Source: Prinsepia uniflora (Eukaryota > Streptophyta > Magnoliopsida > Rosales > Rosaceae). Taken from it: a stretch of 64,000 bases of DNA. Position numbers and translations under genes: made by a program. Under the pieces are notes generated by a model. The model had not been told where the DNA came from and did not search any database. It saw only the letters and a list, made by a program, of their open reading frames with translations. Positions 35,044 to 44,710 of this stretch are shown here, piece after piece. The DNA lies in contig CM064871.1 of NCBI GenBank assembly GCA_032719365.1, forward strand, positions 30,291,566 through 30,355,565, written 5' to 3'. How positions within the stretch are numbered: position 1 is the stretch's first letter; each line of letters starts with the position of its first letter.

Positions 35044-37656
35044 ATGTCAGAGTCAGAGTCAAACAGTGGATCTAGGGTTAGGTCCCCTCAAGCTTTTGGC
35101 GGGGAAACACCGTCCAGTTCGGCAACCGACGGGCCGAGCGGGCGCAGTGGGTCAACGTCCACTAGTGGGTCCACTAGCGGCACGTCGTCGTCCAGCAGTG
35201 GTGACAGCCTGGATGAGGCTCTCAGGTTGCCGCGGAAGGAGGTGAGGCAGCAGGGCGGGTGCAGCACGTCGGGTGCCGATCGGCCAAGTGAGAGGAGGAC
35301 GTCTCCCCGTACTCCCCCCGTCGCCACCGTCGATTCCGAGGCTGAAGGTAGCGGTACGGAGACGAGCTCGCCGATGGAACTAGATGCCGATGGCGTGGTG
35401 AAGGTGGAGTATGCCGTGGACTACGAGATGAACACCATTCGGCAGTCCGACCTGGACCGGTTCCGGGAGCTGTACAACGTGCCGGCGGAGATTAAGATGA
35501 CGGTACCCCCGCACAGCAAGAAGCCGAGCAGTCCGCCCGAAGGGTCGACATTATTTTACGTCGATTGCTTTGAACACGGCGTGAGGCTGCCTCTGCACCC
35601 GTGGCTCCAAGACATGATGGCGAGGGCGAACCTGGCCCTGGGGCAGCTGAACGCCAACGGCTGGATCATCCTGATCAGCCTGTACACGTCATTCCGATGG
35701 CGGGACTGCCGGAGCCGACTTGGGGGCAACTGTGTGCCCTGTACCGCTTCAAGCGGCAGACCTACGGGTCGGGGTGGTACCAGATGGAGTGCCTGCACAA
35801 GAGTGCGCGGGGGGCGTTCATCACTGATGTGCCGACGTCGCAGAAGAGCTGGAGGCATCGGTTCTGCTGGGTATCGGGGCCGTGGGAAGGGGACGTCAGT
35901 GGGGTCCGCGCGAGGATTCCCAGCTACTTCCAGTCTGGAGGTTGTTGGTCTACCGTTCGGCTAGTAGTCGTAAGGCGTCAATTGTGGCTACCGAGGCGGA
36001 GACTGATGGTGTTGTTGTGTGTGCAGGTCCGTCCAAGGCAGCGGTAACAGCAGAGGATTGGGAGGCGTGCAACCTGGTGCGGGAGAAGCTGTCCGACCTG
36101 GAACGCAGCCGGTGCGTCCTGAAGTTGCCGTCGAACCTGCTTGCCGTGGGTCTCATCTCGCCACCTGGTAAGCAAGTAGTGCTGAAGTTATAGTATGTAG
36201 GCATGTCGGGGTACTAACAGTTTAGTTTTGCAGTGCACCCCCAAGTTGAACAAGCCGCTCAGAAGAAGATGAGTGAGGCGGTGGCGAAGCATGGCTCGGC
36301 TGCCGAGGGAAAGAGCAAGGAGCCGGAGGCAACCCCCCCACAGCCGCGGAGGCAAAAGACCGTGGCGTTGAAGCCCAGGGGTGCCAGCCGAGAGGAGCCC
36401 CCGTCGGGGTCCAGTTTGGGTGTTCGGTCAAATGGGCCGCCGAAGCCGACGAGGCCTGATCCGCGGCAAGGTGCCGAGCAGGTGAAGAGTCCCGTCTGGG
36501 GACTGAAGCGGCCCCTCATCGGCGGGCTGGACCAAGCCCGGGAGCGCCAGAGGAAGCTGAAGGCGGCGCGGCTTAGGCAGTCTCCTCCGGCGGCAGGGGT
36601 GTCGGAGGGAGAGGGCTCCGACCGCCGACGCAAGAGGGAGGCGGCCCTCAAGGCTCCCGAGGCGCCGATGGAAAAAGCCAAGGAGGCCAGGGTGGAGATG
36701 CCGCCGCCGGCCAAGGAAAGGGTGCCGAACAGCGTACCCGGCATTGCTGCCGTCTTCATGGATCCCGTGGAGACGGGGGAGGTTGTTAGGTCGGCAAGGC
36801 CCGGGGAGGCGTGGGTGCTGGTCACACAGCAGGTGCACAGGTCATTGGCGCCAGTTGTCAATGCTTTTGTGCTCGGCTCCCAGGTGACGCCGGCAGAGAT
36901 TGAGCAGATCGGCACCGGCTCCCACCCGGGTCGGTTCGCGGCCCTACTCGCCGAGCAAGCCCATGTGAGTAGTTGTGAGAGTTGGCTTTGGTTTTTGTTT
37001 GTATTTAGTGGATATATGTTTGCTGACAAGTGTGCATGGTTCGGCAGTGCTTTGGGCAGACCTACGTGGCCCTGCAAAAGGCCTCCCGGCACATGCAGAG
37101 GATGGAGGCGGAGCAGGACGTCGCGCGGCAGAGGGAGGAGAGGCTGCGTGCCCGGGATAAGGAGGGTCATGCTGCGCGGAGGCGGGTGGCGGAGCTGGAG
37201 AAGGAACTCCAGCGGGAGAAGGCCCGGGCGGAGGCAGCCGAGAGGGGAATTGCGGACCGGGAGGAAACGGTGCACGCCTTCTCCCAGCAGCTGAACGAGC
37301 AGGAGAAAGTCATGGGGGAGCTGCAGGGGGAAGTGGAGCGGCTGCGCGTCCTGCTATCTGCCGATCGGCAGAAGACCCTGGAGGACTTCATGGCGGACCC
37401 GGTGTACGCGAATCATCTCGACCTGGCGCTTGCCGAGGTGGAAGATGATTGCGTACAGCGGGTGTTGTACTTCAATCCAGGGGTCCCTCTCAACTTCCCG
37501 TGGCTGGATGAGCCCCCCGCGCTGACCAAGACTTTCTCATTGGACGGGAAACCGTCGAATGCCGAGGGCGAGCGGCCGGCCGGTGCGGAGAAAGCGGCAG
37601 AGGCGTCCACTGCCGACCAGGCTGAGGCGGCAGACGAGGAGGTGGTGGTGGTGTGA
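35044..37656 (+). pseudogene. Antisense extra ORF (aORF) of the Tat element, four exons, one frameshift
   Basis: Plus-strand gene opposite to gag-pol. Joining 35044-35940, 36027-36167, 36234-36964 and 37048-37656 gives one product of about 790 residues if a one-base loss near 35695 is allowed. All three introns (86, 66 and 83 bp) are GT-AG and keep frame. The second contains the branch-point word TACTAAC (36212-36218). The N-terminus is Ser/Gly-rich and acidic. It is followed (about 35430-35930) by a block with PPHS and LPLHPW motifs and a W-P-rich segment, like the plant 'putative gypsy type transposon' (Transposase_28) family. Next come a basic Pro/Lys-rich middle and a long coiled coil (about 37090-37370, heptads rich in E, R, A). 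Function is unknown in the family. The frameshift may be a real lesion or a sequence error. Confidence 0.8.
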
Positions 37657-37751
37657 GGCCGAGGGCCGTGTAGATAGTTTTTGTATGCTTTTGTTGTTTT
37701 TGTAATCCGAGGGATGCCCCGTGTAGCATGTAGTTCGGATGTTTAAAGAGT

Positions 37752-37757
37752 AATAAA
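37752..37757 (+). terminator. Polyadenylation signal of the antisense gene
   Basis: AATAAA about 95 bp after the antisense stop codon (37654-37656), in T-rich sequence. It agrees with an independent plus-strand transcript. The gag-pol stop (38133) lies beyond it on the other strand. Confidence 0.55.
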
Positions 37758-38132
37758 ATTGTTCTTGGCAAAGTTGATATGTATCACACTTGGCATTTTT
37801 TTTTTTGAAATGAGGACTGCCGACAGGTGAGTACTTGGCATTTTTGGCATATGTGTAGGCATGCCGAATCACGGTCATGACCATAAACCCAGACCGTACT
37901 GGTCGTAACCACCGAATAAAATTGTAATGAATGCTTTGCGGCGGTATGCAAAGTAGGTGCCGTGTTGGTCACCGGGAGTGCCGATCGGCAATGGTGAATA
38001 GGCCACATTGTAGTTGAGTATGAGGCTAACACTTGGATAAATAAAAGAACATTTTGCCGGAAAGGCAAGTTCGACTGGAGATAGCCAAGTCGAATTACAG
38101 TAAAGCATAACGTAATGTACATGGGGTGTGTT

Positions 38133-41100
38133 CTAATTAATAAATAACTTGAGATGATCCGCGTGCCACGGGTGTGTAAGCAGACGTCCATCTGCAGTCT
38201 GAAGCTCATAGGTGCCTGGTCGACAAATTCGGGTCACGAGGTAGGGGCCCTCCCACGTGGGCCCGAGTGTCCCGTCAGCACGCTCCTTAGTGCCCAAGCT
38301 GACCTTGCGAAGGACCCAGTCACCGACCTGGAAACTGCGTCCGTGAACGCGAGAGTTGTAGTAGCGAGCAACTCGCTGTTTGTGTGCCAGGTTTCGGAGG
38401 TTGGGTTGGTCGCGGCTTTCCTCAATAAAGTTGAGATTTTGTGTGAGGAGCTCCGCATTCTCCCGTGGATCATAGGATAGGACTCGATAAGAGGTCTCTC
38501 CGATTTCCACGGGGACGACGGCTTCAGTCCCGAAAGTCAAGGCGAAGGGTGTCTCCTCTGTCGATGTCCGGTAGGACCAGAGAACATCGGATAGGAGGTC
38601 GGACCATTGGCCTTTCGGGGTGTCGTGGAGTCGAGCCTTGAGGTTGTGTTTGATGAGCTTGTTTACGGCTTCCACCTGTCCGTTAGCCTGTGGATGTGCC
38701 ACCGAGGCGAAGCAGAGCTGGATGCCATAGGTGTCGCAAAAGTGTCAGAAACGGGCAGAGTCGAACTGAGTGCCGTTGTCCGTGACGATCGTGTGGGGGA
38801 TACCAAAGCGACAGATGATGTTCTGGTAAACAAAGCTCTCGACCTGGGCGGCCGTGATTGTTTTGAGGGGCTTTGCCTCGGCCCATTTAGTGAAATAATC
38901 CACTGCAACGATTGCGTGTTCGACGCCGCCTTTTCCTCGTGGCATGGGGCCGATGAGATCCAGACCCCATTGAGAGAAGGGCCAGGGGCTGAGCATGGGA
39001 GTAAGGCGCTCAGCAGGAGAATGAGGTACAGGGGCGCACCGTTGGCATGGGACGCACCGTTGGGTGATGGCTATAGAGTCGGCGCGCATTGTGGGCCAAT
39101 AGTATCCCTGCCGGAAGGCTTTATGTGCGAGGGACCTGGGTCCGGAGTGGTTACCGCAGATTCCCTGGTGAATTTCTCGGAGCACCGCAATGCCCCGGTC
39201 CGTAGGGAGGCACTTGAGGAGGGGGGTGTCGAATCCCCGTCGGTATAGGTGGCCATGCGCTATGGTGTATCGTGCGGACTGGCGTTGGATGCGTCGGGCC
39301 TCGTTGCGGTTGGGCGGGAGTTCGGCCATGGTGAGGTACCGGACAATGGGGTCCATCCAAGAGGCTTCCTGTGTTGCGGCCAGGACTGGTTGCTCGTTTG
39401 TGCTTGGGGATGCCAAAAATTCGACGGGAACACGGCGGCCTATCTTGTCGTCGATGGAGGAGGCCAGGCGGGCCAGGGCATCGGCGTGGCTGTTTTCCGA
39501 CCGTGGTATTTGGATGACCTCGTAGCCGCGGAAGCGGCGGAGTAGGGACCGCACTTCTTCCAAGTATCGGGTCATGGAGGCGTCTTTGGCATCATAGAGG
39601 CTGTTGATCTGTCGGACAACGAGCTGGGAGTCGCTGTAAATCTGCAGCTGTTGTGCTTGGAGGTCGGTGGCCAAACGGAGGCCAATAAGGAGGGCTTCGT
39701 ACTCAGCTTCGTTGTTGGAGGCCTGGAACCCAAAACGCAACGCGTACTCCAGCCGTCCGTGGGTAGGCGTGCTGAGGACGAGGCTAGCGCCGGAGCCGGT
39801 ATGGCAGGAGGACCCGTCCACGTAAAGAGTCCATATCGGTTGGGCGGGGTCCAAATTGGACGGGGTTGACGACTTACAGATAGGAGCGGCGGGTGCCGCG
39901 ATGTTGGGGTCCGAAGTGTCAGGCATGTGCTGCGTTGTGTTGTAAGTGAATTCGGAAAGGAAGTCGGCGATGACCTGTCCTTTGACAGCCGGTCGTGGGG
40001 CGAAAGTGATATCGAACTCACTAAGCTCTACCGCCCACTTGATGAGCCGCCCCGAAGTGTCTGGCTTTTGGAGCACCTGGCGAAGGGGTTTGTTGGTGAG
40101 GACTAACATGGGATGTGCCTGAAAGTATGGGCGGAGGCGCCGGGCCGTCACAATGAGGGCAAAGGCCAACTTCTCCAGGTCGTTGTACCGGGTCTCCGCG
40201 TCCTGGAACGCCTTGCTGACATAGTACACTGGGAACTCCGCGCCGTCCCGACTGGTGACGAGGACGGAGCTGACAGCGGATGTGGAGACAGAAAGATAGA
40301 CGGTGAGCCGTTCCCCGGTGGTAGGTCGGGTAAGTAGGGGCGCGGTGCTCATGTAAGTTTTGAGAGCTTCGAAGGCACCGTCGCACGTCGCGTCCCAGTT
40401 GATGTGCCGGCCCTGGGTCTTCATGACCTTGAAGAATGGTAGACACTTGTCTGTCGCCCGAGAGATGAACCGGGTGAGAGCGGCGATCCGGCTAGTAAGG
40501 GTTTGGACTTCCTTGAGTGTGCGCAGGGGCTTCATGTCCAGGATGGCCTTGATTTTTTCGGGGTTAGCCTCGATTCCCCGCTGGCTGATCATGTAGCCGA
40601 GGAATTTTCCAGAACGGACACCGAAGACGCACTTGGCGGGGTTGAGCCGCATCTTGTATTGCTTCAGGACCTGGAACATCCTGTGGAGGTTAGGCACGTG
40701 CTGGTCGGCTGTCCGGCTCTTGATGAGCATATCATCTACGTACACCTCCATGGTTTTGCCAATCTGATCCGCGAACATGAAGTTGACAAGCCGTTGGTAG
40801 GTGGCACCGGCGTTCTTGAGCCCGAAGGGCATAACATTGTAGCAGTAGACTCCTAGATTAGTGCGGAAACTGGTGTGGATCTGGTCGTCGGGGTGCATCC
40901 GGATTTGGTTGTAGCCAGAGTACGCATCCATGAAGCTGAGAAGTTCATGGCCAGCTGTGGCGTCGACCAAAAGATCGATCTTAGGAAGCGGGAAGCTATC
41001 CTTCAGGCAGGCTTTGTTGAGATCCGTGAAGTCGATGCACATCCGCCAGGATCCGGAGGGTTTCTTGACGAGTACGACGTTTGCGACCCACGTGGCGTAA

Positions 41101-44054
41101 ATGGCCTTGCGTACGAAGTGAATGGTGCTGAGCCGAACGATTTCTTCTTGCATGGCCAGCTGTCGTTCTGCGTCATAAGTCCGCTGCTTCTGGGTGACTG
41201 GTTTGAAGGAGGGGCTGATGTTAAGCCTGTGGCAGATGACATCCGTGGAGATGCCAGGCATGTCGGCGTAGGACCAAGCAAAGACCTTGCTGTTGTCCCG
41301 GAGGAATTGGATGAGTTGTGTCCTGATTTTGGGAGCGAGGGTGCTTCCAATTTTCACTTGCCGCTCGGGGTTATGCGGGCAAAGGGTGATCAGCTTCGTA
41401 TCCTCCACGGGTTGCGGCTGCGAGACAGCGGAGAGGTCGCGCGGGTCCTCGGGGGGACCCGCCCGCATTTGTTCAAGGAGCTCGGAGTCGACAGGGTCGG
41501 CCTCGTAAGCAGCCTCGGCGACGGTCATGGTCTCCCGCTTGTTGTATGGGTTGAGCTTTGTCAGGGCGGTCTGATAGCAGGAGCGGGCGGATTGTTGGTT
41601 ATCGCGGACTTGGCCAGTGCCCATGACGGTCGGAAACTTCATGAGAAGGGCCCGGGTGGAGATGACGGCACTGAGCTGGTTGAGGAGTCCCCTTCCCAAA
41701 ATGACGTTATAAGCAGTGGGGCAATCGACTACCAGGAAGGTGGTGATGGCTGTTGCGATCTTGGGCGCGCTCCCCAGGGAGATAGGCAGGGAGATGGTGC
41801 CAAGGGGCATGACAGAATCGCCCGAGAAGCCGAGTAGCGGGGAACCAGCATGGGTGAGGTCTATGGAGTTTATGCCCAACTGGTTGAAAGTGTCCATGAA
41901 GAGGACGTTCACCGAGCTACCCGTGTCCACCAGGATCCGTCCAACATCGAAATTGGCAATCTGAGCGCGGATGATCAATGGGTCATCGTGAGGAAAGATA
42001 ACTCCCCGCTCTTCTTCCTCGGAGAAAGTGATGGGCGTCCATCCTGCCCGGGCGACCTTGGCCGCGCGTCCATCCGTGATGTTGAATATTTGGTGGTTGG
42101 ATGTCGTGGCGCGCAAGAAGTTCTTCTTAGCCCGATTGGAGGTGCATGAGGAAGAGATGGTAGGGCCCCCGCTGATCGTGTTGATCTGTGGCAGTCCCTG
42201 TCCGGGGCGTGCGTGTTGGAGGAACTGGTTGATCTTCCCCTCCCTTACGAGTGCTTCCACAATGTCGCGAAAAGCCACGCACTCGTCGATGGTATGGCCA
42301 TTGAACTTGTGGTACTGGCAGTACAAGTTGGATTGGACGCCCGGGCAGGGGCCGGGTGGTCGTGCCCGTGGCTTGGGGATGGTGTCCTCGATGCTCATCA
42401 AGACGTTCTCGAGGGAGGTGTTCAGGATTGAATAGGTTTCGTACTTTGAGGCTGGCCCCGTGTAGGGTTTGCCTGCTTGGTGGTGGCCTGATCCCTGCCC
42501 CTTGTTGTGGTACTTGTCCCTCCCCCGATGGTCGTTGTTGTACGTCCCTTTCCGCTTACCGGAGTGTGAGTCAGATCGGTGGTCCGTATGTGCGTTATTG
42601 GTCGGCGGAGGTGACCGTGCCTGCCGGTTGCTGGGAGGTGGAGGGCGCGAGCCATTTACGTCAGGCCGGGATGCGACCTTGGGAGAGTTGAAGTGCTCCG
42701 CCTTGGCGTGTATTGCTGCCTGTCGCATGAGTTCGTTGTAATCGTCCCAACCCTGGGTGAAGGCATGGTACTTGAAGGTGGACTCCCGCAGCCCGTTGCG
42801 GAAAGCGCGGTAGGCGGCCTTGTCGTCCGTCTCGTGGCATTTGGAGTATTCCAGGCTAAAACGAGCGGCGTATTGGCGCAGGGGCTCGCTATCTCCCTGC
42901 CGGAGGGTTCCCAAGTCTTCGGTTGTGAGCAGTCGATCCGTCTGGATCATGAACTGGTTCAGGAAGACCGTGTGTAGGCGGTCGAACGAGTCGATAGACT
43001 GTGGTTCCAGGCGATAGAACCAATTGAGTGCGGCCCCAGTGAGGGTAGAGCTAAAAATCAAGCACTGCGCCTCGTCAGAGAGATTCCTGAAGGCGAGTGC
43101 TGAGTTGTAATTGTTGATATGGGTGTCTGGGTCGCCTTGTCCATTATATGGAGCAATTTTCAGGGGCTTGACCTCCGTCTCATGGCGGTACCGCATGATG
43201 CGGTCCGTGAAGGGACCAATGTTGGGTCGGGGTCTGGGCAGTGTCCCAACCTTGGGTCTGGCGGCCTCCAATTCCCGCACGCGCTGGAGGAGTTCCCGAA
43301 TCACCTCGTTTGATTGGTCGGGTCGATCTGCCCCAATAGGGCGGTCGCCAATTGGATGATTTGCGCTGCCGCCTCTGGGCTTCTCGGGTTGTACCGGTCG
43401 CTGCCCGGACGAGGCCGTGGTTGAGCTGGCGTTGTCTTCCGGCTGGTGCCTGCCGATCGGCGAGGAGGGGTTGCCCTGGGGCTGAGGGGAGAGCGGCGGG
43501 GGCTGCGTGGGTCGGCGCGCCGATCCAGATCGTGACCGGGCACCCTGGGATAGCAATGGAAGGGGCGGTTGCGCCTGGATGCGGGGGTCATGAGTCGGGT
43601 AAGTCAGGCGATTAGCCGGAGCCTGTGTCTGTTTCTTGTCGAGCAGTTCGTGAGCGTCACGGTAGATCTGCGTTCCCGAGGGGCCAGGCAGGTCGGTCTG
43701 GTGGAAGAGCAAGCGCCCGGAGGCTTCCGGCCGGCAGGTGTCACTGATCTCGACTCAGCAGCCGTCGAAACCCTGCCGACGCGACGCAGCGGCCAAGGCC
43801 CGTTTGGTTGCCTCCCGCTGTTCCTCCAGTTCCTCGCGTGTAGATTGTAGGATGGCCAGGGTGCTTCCGTGCTGCTCCCCTCACACGTGGTTCCTGCTCT
43901 CGATGGCAGCATTGCTCTTCCTGAGTTCGGCAACCTCCGACCGGAGGGTTCTCAGCATCTCGAGCATGTCATCGGAAGGTAGGCCGGCTCGGGTTCGGTT
44001 GCGATCTCCCTGGGGTGTGTTGTTGAGCTCACCGTCATCCCGTTCGGCAGACAT
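38133..44054 (-). pseudogene. Tat gag-pol polyprotein, three premature stops
   Basis: One minus-strand frame of 1974 codons from ATG 44054 (57 bp after the PBS). Coiled-coil N-terminus; gag core about 42690-43170; C-X2-H-X4-H-X5-C knuckle (42279-42320); protease DTGSS (D at about 41925); RT with FMDA and YVDD (40731-40742); a degenerate connection RNase H; then a second, archaeal-type RNase H with YVDGSS (D at 39816-39818), NEAEYEAL, YSDSQ and HADALA; integrase HHCC and D (38960), D (38780), E (38672) with D-X35-E spacing. It lacks a chromodomain. Stops are TGA at 43881-43883, 43755-43757 and 38745-38747 (inside integrase), each explicable as CGA to TGA. No frameshift was found. It would supply all enzymes for reverse transcription and integration if not interrupted. 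The dual RNase H marks the Tat lineage. Confidence 0.93.
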
Positions 44055-44110
44055 TGTTCGTCGGCAGTGGGTTGAGCAACGGTATGTGAGTGAGTGGGTG
44101 TTTACAAAGT

Positions 44111-44128
44111 TTCCCACAGACGGCGCCA
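44111..44128 (-). promoter_or_regulatory. Primer binding site of the Tat element
   Basis: TGGCGCCGTCTGTGGGAA on the minus strand, one base inside the 5' LTR. TGGCGCC is the start of PBSs used by Tat and Athila elements. The first nine bases would pair with a tRNA-Asp-like 3' end; the rest differs, so the tRNA is not certain. Confidence 0.82.
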
Positions 44129-44129
44129 A

Positions 44130-44705
44130 TGTTTGATCCTGAAATGACCAACACGATGAGACCCGCTGGGGGTTCTGGGACCAGCCGCGTGGTGTTTCGG
44201 GTCCGCTGGGGCGTGGCCGTTCGGCGAGTATCCTGCAAGGACTAGACACCGGTGTGATGCCGGCCGAAGGGGCTCCGATGCCTAAGTTAGTATCTGAGTG
44301 CCGAGAGGCAAGTAAATACAGTGCTCTGGATCGGTTCTTAGTGTCTTACCTTTGTGAAGGGTTTCGGGGTATTTATAGTAGCCATAACTGCGGTAGGTGG
44401 GCTACTGTTACGGGAGCAGGTGGTGCTTGGTGGCTAGGAGCCGTCTGACAAGCCCTGGATATCCGGAGGAGGTGCCAGCTGGAGTCCCAACCTGCCTCCG
44501 TCAGGGAGTTGGTGTGGCAGAGTTGGTTAGGTGACTGTCGCAGCCAGCTGTCGTCTGTTCACTGTCAGGTGCCGAATGGCGGGTCTGCAGTACGGTGCCG
44601 GTCGGCGGGCCGTGGGCCGTGAGGGTGCCGATCAGGCGATCGGTCGGCGGCCTTCCTGTCCTGGTGGGACCTGTGCTAGGGTGGTCGGTCGATATGGTAT
44701 CAACA
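44130..44705 (-). repeat. 5' LTR of the Tat element (576 bp)
   Basis: Partner of 33757-34332. It runs from TGTTTGATCC to GGTATCAACA on the plus strand, i.e. TGTTGATACC ... GGATCAAACA in element sense, and is bounded by the PBS and the right TSD copy CATGC (44706-44710). Confidence 0.95.
44370..44377 (-). promoter_or_regulatory. TATA box of the Tat 5' LTR
   Basis: TATAAATA in CTACTATAAATACCCCG on the minus strand, pointing towards gag-pol. The same motif is kept in the other LTR and in the older Tat LTR (about 22160). Confidence 0.7.
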
Positions 44706-44710
44706 CATGC

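Larger units (their letters stand above)
33757..44705 (-). mobile_element. Nearly complete Tat-lineage (Retand-like) retrotransposon, 10.9 kb
   Basis: TGTTTGATCC ... GGTATCAACA with a perfect TSD CATGC (33752-33756 and 44706-44710); the intact target TTGCATGCATATCG is visible at 50592. Left to right: 3' LTR (33757-34332), PPT (34333-34345), an antisense multi-exon gene (about 34808-37757, + strand), gag-pol (38133-44054, - strand), PBS (44111-44128), 5' LTR (44130-44705). An antisense extra ORF between integrase and 3' LTR and a second RNase H are known hallmarks of Tat elements. By eye the two 576-bp LTRs differ at about six sites, so it is the youngest insertion here. Confidence 0.95.

Noticed and set aside
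36259..37275. 338-codon minus-strand open frame
   Set aside because: Shadow of exon 3 and exon 4 of the plus-strand antisense gene. It runs through both exon and intron sequence without respecting them.
40875..41837. 320-codon plus-strand open frame
   Set aside because: Antisense shadow of the Tat gag-pol (protease-RT region). GC-rich coding DNA with few stops on the opposite strand; no domain of its own.
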